64,000 bases of DNA from Jiulongibacter sp024742395 (GTDB taxonomy: Bacteria > Bacteroidota > Bacteroidia > Cytophagales > Spirosomataceae): NCBI GenBank assembly GCA_965249455.1, contig OZ252236.1, positions 744,001 through 808,000 of the forward strand. Direction: 5' to 3'. This document shows positions 25,610-34,079 of the stretch, piece after piece; the first letter of the stretch is position 1, and every line of letters begins with the position of its first letter. Made by a program: the position numbers and the translations under genes. The notes beneath the pieces were generated by a model. The model ran no database searches. It had not been told where the DNA came from and saw only the letters and a list, made by a program, of their open reading frames with translations.

Positions 25610-26887
25610 ATGGAAGGTGTTACACTAGAAAACGAATACGCTTACATCAAAGACAGTAAGGTATTTTTAAAAGGGTATTTAGACATGCCCGACAGACAAA
25701 TTGGAGAAGTTAAAAGAACTGAAGAAGAGGCGTTCCAATACTTTGTAAACCGTTATGATATTGCGGTGAAGAAGGTGGATCAACTTGAAGAGGACATTGA
25801 TGGTGCTCAAAATAAAGGGTCTTATTTAACTAAACTTATCCAGCTTAGAAGAAGGTTGCTGAGCTTTGATGGAATTGGTGACTTCATGCCTTTGCTGAAA
25901 AGGCTTGATATAAAAGAAGCTTATCTAAACGGCCTTATAGAGGTTAATCAAAAGAATAACGCAAAGGTTAAGGTGGAACTCCTGGAAGAAGCTAAAAAGT
26001 ACAAGGATAGTGAAGATTGGGGCGAAGCCTCTGATGCTCTTCAGGAAATTCGCACTAAATGGATTCGTACCGGGCCTGTTAGTAAAGAACAGAATGACCT
26101 TATGGAGGAAGAGTTCAAGAATATTCTTGATTCTTTTTACCAGCGAAGAAAAACTTTCTTTGATGAGCAGAACAGAATAATTGATATCAATAAGGCTAAG
26201 TTTGAAGAGTTGATTCAAAAGTCCTATGATCTTCATATGAGACGAGACTGGGATGAGGCTTTCGAAGATATGAAATCATATCAACGTGAGTGGAAGGAGG
26301 TTGGGCCCGTACCACCCAAAATGTTAAAGTTTCTTTACCGCAATTTTAAGAAGTCTAACACTGCTTTTTATGAAAAGTATGCCCGTGCTAAAGGTGTACA
26401 GGTAAAACGTAGGGTAGATCCTAGAGTGGAATCTCAAAAACGTATGATGGTAGAGGCTGAGCACTTGGCCACGGCCGAAAACGAAGGGATATTTGATTCT
26501 ACTGTGAAAGCTAAAGTATTGCTGAACCAATGGAAGAATATACGTGTGCCGTCTCATGTGGCCGATAGGAATGTGGCTGAGAGATTTAGAGCGGCTTGTG
26601 ATAAAATATTCGAACTTAGCTACCTAATGAAAGTTGTGGGACGTAAGCACCCTACATTTAATTTCTTAGATGATGAGCAAAAAAGCATGGTGAAGTACCG
26701 TGAGATGGAAAATATTGTAAGGAGAGCTAGAAATGATTTGCAAGAACTTGAAGACTCTACCTCACGAGAAGTTGGAAGTAGCGAGGATATGGACAGAATG
26801 ATTTACAATAACCTCAAAACTCAAAAAAGAAAGCTTCTAATGAAGGAGATAATTCTGGAAGAGCTACGTCAAAAAGTAAACTCCTGA
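25610..26887 (+). CDS. DUF349 repeat protein
   Basis: 425 residues, highly charged and helical, with no signal peptide or membrane segment. Several DUF349 units are visible, each with a W-x-x-x-G-P-V/x core: WIRTGPVSKEQNDLMEEEFK (about 149-168), REWKEVGPVPPKMLKFLYRN (about 226-245) and WKNIRVPSHVADRNVAERFR. Length matches the widespread Bacteroidota member. The function is unknown; it is usually a conserved single-copy gene. It precedes the GT-C-like gene by 16 bp, but no functional link is evident. Confidence 0.85.
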   Translation: MEGVTLENEYAYIKDSKVFLKGYLDMPDRQIGEVKRTEEEAFQYFVNRYDIAVKKVDQLEEDIDGAQNKGSYLTKLIQLRRRLLSFDGIGDFMPLLKRLDIKEAYLNGLIEVNQKNNAKVKVELLEEAKKYKDSEDWGEASDALQEIRTKWIRTGPVSKEQNDLMEEEFKNILDSFYQRRKTFFDEQNRIIDINKAKFEELIQKSYDLHMRRDWDEAFEDMKSYQREWKEVGPVPPKMLKFLYRNFKKSNTAFYEKYARAKGVQVKRRVDPRVESQKRMMVEAEHLATAENEGIFDSTVKAKVLLNQWKNIRVPSHVADRNVAERFRAACDKIFELSYLMKVVGRKHPTFNFLDDEQKSMVKYREMENIVRRARNDLQELEDSTSREVGSSEDMDRMIYNNLKTQKRKLLMKEIILEELRQKVNS

Positions 26888-26903
26888 TCATTATTTATTA
26901 AAG

Positions 26904-28910
26904 ATGGCCATAATAGCTATTCTGTTATTTTTGGTATTTTTTTGGCTGCTGCACAAAATCAGTAAAACTGTTGCTGAAAGTGTCAGCAGCTATTTTATTA
27001 TACTGTTTCTTGGTCTGGTCGCCAATATCATTCCGGTAGGCTATCTCATGTCCTACTTTTATGCTATTAATAAACCCATTTTCTGGTCTTTGACTTTGGT
27101 TTCTCTAGGAGCACTGGAGTTTTGGCTGGTTAAATATCTTATTAATACTAATAGTAACAACCAGATACATTTTCGACTTCTGATAAAAGAGTATATCGGG
27201 GAATTCATCAAGAGTTTAAACTTTCCAGAGAAAGTTATTTTTGGAAGTCTATTACTGGCTTTTTTGATATGTACTAGCATTAATACACTTGTTTTATTGA
27301 CTACCTTTCCAAATGAGTGGGATAGTATGACAGGGCATCTTGTAAAATGTGCTTATTATTTGCAAAATGGTCATATGGGGAGGGTGAATGGCACAACTTG
27401 GTCTATAGACTATTATCCCAATTCACTTCCTACCTTGCAAATATTTGGATATCATTTGATGGGTGAAAAAGGATTTAAGCTTATTCATTTTGTTTCCTAT
27501 TGGGTGTTCATTGCAACAACTTACGGTATTGCTAAACTTCTTTTTAACACAAAAAAAGGAGCTGTTTTTTCGGCTTTTATGGCTGCCTTGTTGCCTTCAG
27601 CTCTAATTCAGGCGGTGACTACAGAAACAGATATTGTTCAGTCGGCTTATCTGGGAATGGTGGTCTATTTTCTTTTGGTGGTCAATAAAAAGCCATCTTG
27701 GCTAAATATAGTTTTATTAGGGCTATCGGTATCCGTTTGGATTTCTCATAAAGTGACCTTTATGTTGATAGGTCCGGCAGTATTTCTAATAGGTTTATAT
27801 GTTTTACTCGATACAAAAGATTTGAAGAGTAGAATTCTTCCGGCTTTCGGGATATTGGGCCTTGGCCTTGCAATTTATGTTTTACCTAATGGTTATATTG
27901 GCAATCTGAGGCAAGCCGAAAAATTTAGTTTGGGGGCTCTTTCAGCTCCACCTGAAGTAATGAAATGGCACGGAATTGAAGGTTATTCTACTTCAGATAA
28001 GGTTAAAAACTTACAGTTTAACATTTTAAGATATTCTTCAGATTTTCTTCAATTAGATGGATTAAGAAATACAGAAGTAGGTGCTGAGATCAATAACGCT
28101 TTTCGATATTTTCCGAACAAATTCTTTAATAAATTTGGCTTAGACAGGAGGATGTTTTGGGTGGTTTTTCCTTTTGAAACTATGGGAGATCCACAGATGA
28201 AGTTTTACAGAGAAAGGCCCTTTTGGGGGATTATTAGCTTCATGTTATTTTTGCCAATAGCGGTTTATATTCTGTGGGTATTTGCAAAGCACTCAAAAAG
28301 AAGGAAACAATTACTGCTGCCAATACTTTTTTTAGGTGCTGCAGTAATACATTTTCTCTCATTAAGCTTCTCTGCACCATACGATCCAATTAAAGGTCGA
28401 TATTTTATGAATATGGCAGTTTGGTGTCTTCCATTATTAAGTTTTTACTTTCAGGAAAAGAAAGGGGCGGCTTACCTGGCATTTTGCTCAATTATTGTTG
28501 GTATTTCTGCTATTCCAACCCTCACCAACCGTGGTTTATATCCACTTGTGGGAGAAAACAGTATTTTTAAACTCGATAGAATAGCCCAGCTTAATGTGAC
28601 AAGGCCCGAAGGAACAGAAGCATATTATAATTTCGAAAAATTAGTTCCGGAAGACGCTATTGTAGCTTTAGGTACTCAACAAGAACACGAAGATTATGTT
28701 TACCCATTGTGGGGAAAGAACTTTAATAGAACGCTAATTCCTATTCACCCTTTCAGGTCTCCTGTGAAGCCTATTCCAAAAGAGGCAGAATATCTTTTTT
28801 ACTCAGAAGGTGTTATTCCTTACCAAGAGGGAGATATTCTACTAGGCGAAGGCGATAAGACTCCAGACACTCCGGTGCCAGAAAGTAAATTCTTCCTTAG
28901 AAAGCTTTAG
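26904..28910 (+). CDS. Multi-pass membrane protein, GT-C (ArnT/PMT-like) glycosyltransferase candidate
   Basis: 668 residues with about 12-13 hydrophobic segments and a soluble C-terminus from about 560. After an early helix there is an acidic motif, NEWDSM (136-142), in the first periplasmic loop, followed by an amphipathic TGHLVKCAYYLQNGH stretch. This placement resembles the catalytic acidic motif of GT-C enzymes that use polyprenyl-phosphate sugars. It lies 78 bp upstream of the ACP-KAS III cluster on the same strand and may belong to it. Catalytic function is inferred from topology and one motif; an integral membrane protein of other function is possible. Confidence 0.6.
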   Translation: MAIIAILLFLVFFWLLHKISKTVAESVSSYFIILFLGLVANIIPVGYLMSYFYAINKPIFWSLTLVSLGALEFWLVKYLINTNSNNQIHFRLLIKEYIGEFIKSLNFPEKVIFGSLLLAFLICTSINTLVLLTTFPNEWDSMTGHLVKCAYYLQNGHMGRVNGTTWSIDYYPNSLPTLQIFGYHLMGEKGFKLIHFVSYWVFIATTYGIAKLLFNTKKGAVFSAFMAALLPSALIQAVTTETDIVQSAYLGMVVYFLLVVNKKPSWLNIVLLGLSVSVWISHKVTFMLIGPAVFLIGLYVLLDTKDLKSRILPAFGILGLGLAIYVLPNGYIGNLRQAEKFSLGALSAPPEVMKWHGIEGYSTSDKVKNLQFNILRYSSDFLQLDGLRNTEVGAEINNAFRYFPNKFFNKFGLDRRMFWVVFPFETMGDPQMKFYRERPFWGIISFMLFLPIAVYILWVFAKHSKRRKQLLLPILFLGAAVIHFLSLSFSAPYDPIKGRYFMNMAVWCLPLLSFYFQEKKGAAYLAFCSIIVGISAIPTLTNRGLYPLVGENSIFKLDRIAQLNVTRPEGTEAYYNFEKLVPEDAIVALGTQQEHEDYVYPLWGKNFNRTLIPIHPFRSPVKPIPKEAEYLFYSEGVIPYQEGDILLGEGDKTPDTPVPESKFFLRKL

Positions 28911-28988
28911 TCTTACTCAGCTAAATCTACATTCGTAAACCTTTTTAGTTAATTTTACGGTTGATATAGAAAACATAAACTGTTTTAA

Positions 28989-29219
28989 ATGAACCAAGAA
29001 GAATTTATTGAATTGTTCGCTGAACAATTTGACGAAACCGAAATTGATGAATTCTCAATTGATACAGCATTTAGAGAGCTTGAAGAATGGGATTCAATGG
29101 TGGCTCTCATGGTAATTGCTATGATAGACGAGGAGTATAATGTGAAGGTCAGCGGAGATGATATAAGAAACTCAACGACTATAGCTGATTTAATTGCTGT
29201 AGTAGAATCTAAAAAATAA
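28989..29219 (+). CDS. Acyl carrier protein (stand-alone)
   Basis: 76 residues, acidic, with the four-helix ACP pattern. Ser36 in EEWDSMVAL is the expected phosphopantetheine site (DSM instead of the DSL of primary-metabolism ACPs). VKVSGDDIRNSTTIADLIAVV corresponds to helices III and IV. It differs from housekeeping AcpP in the serine motif and lies directly before two KAS III genes, so it is probably a dedicated carrier for their product. The KAS III start follows by 4 bp, indicating cotranscription. Confidence 0.88.
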   Translation: MNQEEFIELFAEQFDETEIDEFSIDTAFRELEEWDSMVALMVIAMIDEEYNVKVSGDDIRNSTTIADLIAVVESKK

Positions 29220-29223
29220 GACT

Positions 29224-30276
29224 ATGGGATTTCTTGAGATACCAAATGTCAGAATCAAAGGATTGTCTGCCACGGTACCGGCACTTTCAAAGGATAACTT
29301 GACAGACCCTTTAGTAACAGAGGGTGAAAAAATCCTTAAAAATACGGGTATACAGTTCAGGCATATTGCTCCAGAACATATAACTGCTTCAGATATGTGT
29401 GAAGATGCGGCAAAACGTCTTTTAACTGACCTAAACTGGAACCCTCAAGAAATTGACTGTTTAGTGTTTGTGAGGCAGACTCCGGACTATATTCTTCCGG
29501 CATCGTCCACCATATTGCAGGATCGTTTAGGTTTATCTCAGGAGTGCTATGCTATTGATATAGCCATGGGTTGTAGTGGTTATATTTTTGGCTTGAGCAA
29601 TATTGCTGCCTTGATGCAAAATGGCAACTTTAAAAAAGGTTTGCTCTTGGTTGGGGATACAATTTCTAAAACATGTTCACCTACTGATAAAAGTACTTAT
29701 CCTCTTTTTGGAGATGCCGGTACTGCAACCGCTTTGGAGTTTGACCCTTCAGCCTCGGCGATGAAATTTAGCTTTGGTACAGATGGCTCCGGGAAAGATG
29801 CCATAATAATAGAAGACGGAGGGTCCAGAAACCCTTTTAATGAAGAGTCACTGCAGGTTGTAGATATAGATGAAGGCATTTCCAGGTCGAAATCTCATCT
29901 TTATCTAGATGGGATGGATGTTTTCTCATTTGGCATTAGCAAAGGTCCACAAAGCGTTAAGAGCTTGCTTGAGCATTTCGATATTGATCCGTCAGCGATA
30001 GAAAATTTTGTTTTTCATCAGGCAAACTTGTTTATGAACGAAAAAATAAGGAAGAAATTAAAAATTGATCCGGAGAAGGTACCTTATTCTCTTCCAAAAT
30101 TTGGCAATACCAGTTGTGCTACCATTCCTTTGACTTTAATTAGTGAAAGGAAAGGTGAACTTGAGCGTTCAAAACAAAAGAATATTGGATGTGGTTTTGG
30201 CGTTGGACTTTCCTGGGGATCGGCCTTCTTTGAAACAGAGTCTATTGTGGTGTCAGAAATTGGTTATTTAAATTAA
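29224..30276 (+). CDS. 3-oxoacyl-ACP synthase III family protein (first copy)
   Basis: 350 residues, thiolase fold. The full KAS III catalytic triad is present: Cys117 in IAMGCSGYIFGL, His265 in FHQANLFM and Asn295 in FGNTSCAT. FVRQTPDYILPAS and GCGFGVGLSWGSAFFE are family features. It condenses an acyl-CoA (or acyl-ACP) starter with malonyl-ACP. Its place beside a private ACP and a second KAS III points to a specialised acyl chain rather than general fatty-acid initiation. The two KAS III proteins differ strongly, so this is not a recent duplication. Tight 5-bp spacing to the next gene. Confidence 0.87.
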   Translation: MGFLEIPNVRIKGLSATVPALSKDNLTDPLVTEGEKILKNTGIQFRHIAPEHITASDMCEDAAKRLLTDLNWNPQEIDCLVFVRQTPDYILPASSTILQDRLGLSQECYAIDIAMGCSGYIFGLSNIAALMQNGNFKKGLLLVGDTISKTCSPTDKSTYPLFGDAGTATALEFDPSASAMKFSFGTDGSGKDAIIIEDGGSRNPFNEESLQVVDIDEGISRSKSHLYLDGMDVFSFGISKGPQSVKSLLEHFDIDPSAIENFVFHQANLFMNEKIRKKLKIDPEKVPYSLPKFGNTSCATIPLTLISERKGELERSKQKNIGCGFGVGLSWGSAFFETESIVVSEIGYLN

Positions 30277-30281
30277 CTATT

Positions 30282-31262
30282 ATGTCAAAGGCGTACATTA
30301 AGGCAATTTCATACTATTTACCAGAACGGGTATTAAGCAATGAAGAACTGGTGGAGCAATTTCCGGAATGGACAGTAGAAAAAGTAGCTAAGAAAATTGG
30401 TATAGCAAATAGACATATTGCTGAAAAGGATGAATTTACTTCTGACATGGCTGTAAAAGTTTCTGAAAAGCTTTTTGAAGAATATTCAATCTTGCCTCAG
30501 GAAATAGACTTTGTTATTCTTTGTACTCAAAGCCCAGACTATTTTTTGCCCACTACGGCATGTATGGTTCAAGATAGATTAGGAATTCCTACTACAGCTG
30601 GAGCACTTGATTTTAATCAAGGTTGCTCAGGATATGTCTACGGATTGGCCATGGCTAAAGGCTTTATTTCAGCAGGGATAGCAAAAAATATTCTTTTAAT
30701 TACCTCTGAAGTATATTCTAAACATTTGCATAGTACAGATAAAGGAAATAGAACCATTTTTGGTGATGCAGCTTCGGCTTCAATAGTAAGTACTGATGGT
30801 TTTGCAGAAATCGGTAATTTTGAGCTAGGCTCTGATGGTAGTGGGTTTGAAAATCTAATTGTCAAAAACGGAGCAATGAAAACGCCTAAATCGACTTCTG
30901 GTGACGATATGGATGATTACTTATTCATGAATGGTTCAGGTGTATTTAATTTCACTATTGATGCGGTGCCTCCATTGGTAGAGTCAACTTTAAGCAAAAA
31001 CGAGCTGGCCTCTGTGGATGATATTGACTGGGTAGTTTTTCACCAGGCAAACTCCTTTATGCTAAATCATTTAAGAAAGAAAATAGGAATTGATCAGGAG
31101 AGGTTTTTGATGCATATGGAAAACTGCGGCAATACCGTCTCATCCACCATTCCTATAGTACTTAAAGAGCATATTGATTCATTTAAGTCAGGAGACAAAT
31201 CACTTTTAGCTGGATTTGGTGTAGGGTATTCTTGGGGTGGCACGGTTCTAACCTTTAAATAA
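30282..31262 (+). CDS. 3-oxoacyl-ACP synthase III family protein (second copy)
   Basis: 326 residues with an intact triad: Cys115 in FNQGCSGYVYGL, His254 in FHQANSFM and Asn284 in CGNTVSST. The N-terminal segment YYLPERVLSNEELVEQFPEW is typical of FabH-like enzymes in secondary or glycan-acyl pathways. Both copies keep all catalytic residues, so two condensations, or a heterodimer with two activities, are possible. Its stop is directly followed by the ATG of the NeuD-like gene with no gap, supporting one operon. Confidence 0.87.
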   Translation: MSKAYIKAISYYLPERVLSNEELVEQFPEWTVEKVAKKIGIANRHIAEKDEFTSDMAVKVSEKLFEEYSILPQEIDFVILCTQSPDYFLPTTACMVQDRLGIPTTAGALDFNQGCSGYVYGLAMAKGFISAGIAKNILLITSEVYSKHLHSTDKGNRTIFGDAASASIVSTDGFAEIGNFELGSDGSGFENLIVKNGAMKTPKSTSGDDMDDYLFMNGSGVFNFTIDAVPPLVESTLSKNELASVDDIDWVVFHQANSFMLNHLRKKIGIDQERFLMHMENCGNTVSSTIPIVLKEHIDSFKSGDKSLLAGFGVGYSWGGTVLTFK

Positions 31263-31901
31263 ATGAGAATGAAAGACTTAATTATAATAGGAGCACGAGG
31301 CTTTGGCAGAGAGGTATTTGACCTTGCAAAAAATACACAGGCCTATCTTGATAAAGAATATCAAATTAAGGGATTTCTTGATGATAAAAGAGATGCTTTA
31401 GATGATTATTCAGGATATCCTCCAATCATAGATTCTGTTGAAGGATATGAGATTAAAGAAAATGATGTTTTTGTTTGTGCACTCGGACAGGTTCAACCAA
31501 AGAAAAAGTACGCAGAGATCATTCTAGATAAAGGAGGAAAGTTTATTAATTTGGTAGACCTTCAAGCCAACGTTCGCTCAGACATTAGCCATTTGAAAGG
31601 TGTTCTTATATTCTCATTTGTCTTTGTGTCTGTTGATGTAACTCTTTCAGATTTTGTATCTCTTCAGCATTTTTCTTGTTTGGGACACGATTCAATAGTT
31701 GGAGCCTGGAGCCATATGAGTTCGTATTCAACAATAACGGGCTTTACTGTATTGGAAGAAGAGGTTATGTTACAAACTGCAGCCAAAGTAGTTCCAAAAA
31801 AGAAGGTAGGAAAAGGAGCCATGGTGGGAGCCGGTTCACTAGTTATAAAAAATGTTAAGCCTGGTCAATCTGTTTTTGGCTCTCCCGCAACTTCCATGTA
31901 A
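31263..31901 (+). CDS. NeuD/PglD-like sugar O- or N-acyltransferase
   Basis: 212 residues. An N-terminal Rossmann-like PglD_N domain (LIIIGARGFGREVFDLAKN, about 5-23) is followed by a left-handed beta-helix of hexapeptide repeats (about 95-205) with the expected catalytic histidine in SCLGHDSIVG and the closing GAGSLVIKNVKPGQSVFGSP. Family members acylate sugars, usually from acetyl-CoA. Directly downstream of ACP and KAS III genes, this one could instead use the dedicated acyl-ACP. Start ATG at 31263; a second ATG lies 6 bp later. The stop overlaps the GT2 start (TAATG). Confidence 0.85.
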   Translation: MRMKDLIIIGARGFGREVFDLAKNTQAYLDKEYQIKGFLDDKRDALDDYSGYPPIIDSVEGYEIKENDVFVCALGQVQPKKKYAEIILDKGGKFINLVDLQANVRSDISHLKGVLIFSFVFVSVDVTLSDFVSLQHFSCLGHDSIVGAWSHMSSYSTITGFTVLEEEVMLQTAAKVVPKKKVGKGAMVGAGSLVIKNVKPGQSVFGSPATSM

Positions 31902-32884
31902 TGACAGAGATTAAAGTAAGTGTGGTCATGATAACTTATAATCATGAACCCTTTATCAAACAGGCTGTTGAATCAATTATAACCCAGCAAACTGATTTTG
32001 AGTTTGAACTATTAATTGGCAACGATCGATCTCCGGACAAGACAGATGAAATTATCCGGAACATAATAGATTCACACCCTAAAGGTTATAGGATTAAATA
32101 TTTTCTTCACGAGAAAAATCTTGGAATTACACCAAACTCTAAGGTAATTCTGGATAAGGTTACAGGAAAGTATTTTGCAACCTGTGAAGGAGATGACTAC
32201 TGGACAGATCCTGAAAAGCTTCAAAAACAGGTTGAATTTCTTGATTCAAACTCTGACTACGCTATTTGTTTTCATAATACCCGAATAGAGTATTTTGACG
32301 ATGATTTGCCTGCGTATTTGTTAAATGAAAATATCGAGAAAGACATCTTTTCCTTGGATGATTTAATAGGAGAAGATGAAATCTGGTTTATGGCTACCAC
32401 AAGTCTGATGGTTAGAAGTCAGGCTTTTTTCCCTATTCCTGATTGGTATGTCAAATCAAAAAGTGGCGATATCCCTTTGATAATTCTTGCTGCCAGAAAT
32501 GGACTGATTAAGTATTTACCTGATGTAATGGCTGTTTATAGAAAAACAGCCAGAGGAATCAGCAATACTGATCAAAAGGAAGGTATAAAATTTATGAAAA
32601 ACAGAGTTTTCATGTACTCTATGATTGATAAATCAACCAACTTTAAATATCATGCTCTTCTTCGTAGAAATATTGCCAGATACTATTACATGATGATTTT
32701 TTCTGAAGAATTGTCAAGCAAATATATGATAAGGCTGTCTAAAGTATTTACATACATTAGATTAACTTTCCCAAAGATACCGGATATACAAGGTGTGATT
32801 AGGTACAAGGTAATACCGCCAGTTGTATTTGAAATTTATTCGGCAATAAAGAAATCTTTAGGCCTCTGGAAAGAAGCTAAGTAA
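31901..32884 (+). CDS. GT2-family glycosyltransferase
   Basis: 327 residues, GT-A fold. N-terminal VSVVMITYNHEPFIKQAVES, then the nucleotide-binding NDRSPDKTDEI and the DxD-like CEGDDYWTDPEKLQKQVEFL (about 93-112), all typical of GT2 enzymes that build surface glycans. It is the only cytoplasmic glycosyltransferase of the acyl cluster and suggests that the final product contains a sugar. Start ATG at 31901 overlaps the preceding stop by one base. Donor and acceptor are unknown. Confidence 0.87.
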   Translation: MTEIKVSVVMITYNHEPFIKQAVESIITQQTDFEFELLIGNDRSPDKTDEIIRNIIDSHPKGYRIKYFLHEKNLGITPNSKVILDKVTGKYFATCEGDDYWTDPEKLQKQVEFLDSNSDYAICFHNTRIEYFDDDLPAYLLNENIEKDIFSLDDLIGEDEIWFMATTSLMVRSQAFFPIPDWYVKSKSGDIPLIILAARNGLIKYLPDVMAVYRKTARGISNTDQKEGIKFMKNRVFMYSMIDKSTNFKYHALLRRNIARYYYMMIFSEELSSKYMIRLSKVFTYIRLTFPKIPDIQGVIRYKVIPPVVFEIYSAIKKSLGLWKEAK

Positions 32885-32930
32885 ATCCATTCAGTGGCAT
32901 TTACTAAATTGCAACAATTAGACATTTCAC

Positions 32931-34079
32931 ATGAGCGATCAATCTGAATTCTTAAAGGCGATAATTCCGAATACATACTATTTCGATCAAGGGGCATTTG
33001 AAAAAGAAAATGAATTAATCTTTCAGAAGTGCTGGTACTATGTAGGAATCTCAGATGACCTATCTGAACATAATGATTTTATCACTCATGAAATTGGGGG
33101 GAAATCTGTAGTAATTCAAAACTTTAAAGGGAAGGTAAAGGCCTTTCATAATGTATGTACGCATAGGTTTAATAAAATTCAATCTGAACGTTCAGGAAAT
33201 AGCCCCTTGGCCTGTCCTTATCATAATTGGAACTACAATAAGGATGGAATCCCTTTTGGAATCCCTTTAAAGAAAGAATTTCAAGGTCTTGATAAAACAA
33301 CTCTTTCAGAGCTATGTTTGCCTCAATTTAACGTTGAAATCTGCGGTAAATTTGTGTTTGTGAATGTTTCAAATGATGCTCCGCCGCTATTAAATTATTT
33401 GGGAGAGAGTGCTGAGCGTTTGCTGGAAATTAGCAAAATGTTAGGAAGGAAAGCGGAACACCACCAGATAGTCAACAAGGCTAATTGGAAAATTGTAATT
33501 GAAAATACCTTAGAAGGTTATCATATCTCCAGCGTTCACCCTAACACCTTTTTTAAGCAAGGGTTTAATCTTAAGTCTGGTGTTGATTTTGAAGTTTATA
33601 ATGATCACACGGCTATGACTCTTCATTTAGCTGAGAATGCTGAAAAGGACAAAAAGCGTGAGCGTTTTCATAAGCTTTTAAAGGATAGGCCCTTTCAGCC
33701 TGATGGATTCTTTCATATGGTTGTGTTCCCAAACTTATCCATAGGTTCTTTATTCGGGATAACAGCTTATATAGGCTCCATTAAGTCTTTAGCAGCTAAC
33801 GAATCAGTTTTTGATTACGATCTGTATGAAACTAATCTTGGAGAAGGACAGCTACTCGGAGAGGCAATTTCAGAGGTGGTTAAATTCTCTTCTATCGAAT
33901 TTACACATACCACTTTAGCAGAAGACCGGGAAATTTGTGAGAATGTTCAAAAGGGTATAGAGCAAAGTAGATCTCAAAAGGGCGTTTTAAGTTCTTCAGA
34001 AATAAGAATCTGGCAGTTTCAAAATGCCTACATGAAATATATTAATCAGGAGTATTTAATCTCAAAAAGCAACAAATGA
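32931..34079 (+). CDS. Rieske non-haem iron oxygenase, alpha-subunit type
   Basis: 382 residues. The Rieske [2Fe-2S] ligands are Cys76-x-His78 and Cys95-x2-His98 (CTH...CPYH). The mononuclear iron site is His198-x4-His203 in ENTLEGYHISSVH, with an acidic third ligand likely near the C-terminus. Enzymes of this family hydroxylate, demethylate or desaturate small molecules and need an electron-transfer partner. No ferredoxin or reductase gene is adjacent; the overlapping next gene encodes an FAD enzyme of another family. The substrate is not predictable, but location points to the acyl chain, sugar or joined product. Confidence 0.88.
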   Translation: MSDQSEFLKAIIPNTYYFDQGAFEKENELIFQKCWYYVGISDDLSEHNDFITHEIGGKSVVIQNFKGKVKAFHNVCTHRFNKIQSERSGNSPLACPYHNWNYNKDGIPFGIPLKKEFQGLDKTTLSELCLPQFNVEICGKFVFVNVSNDAPPLLNYLGESAERLLEISKMLGRKAEHHQIVNKANWKIVIENTLEGYHISSVHPNTFFKQGFNLKSGVDFEVYNDHTAMTLHLAENAEKDKKRERFHKLLKDRPFQPDGFFHMVVFPNLSIGSLFGITAYIGSIKSLAANESVFDYDLYETNLGEGQLLGEAISEVVKFSSIEFTHTTLAEDREICENVQKGIEQSRSQKGVLSSSEIRIWQFQNAYMKYINQEYLISKSNK

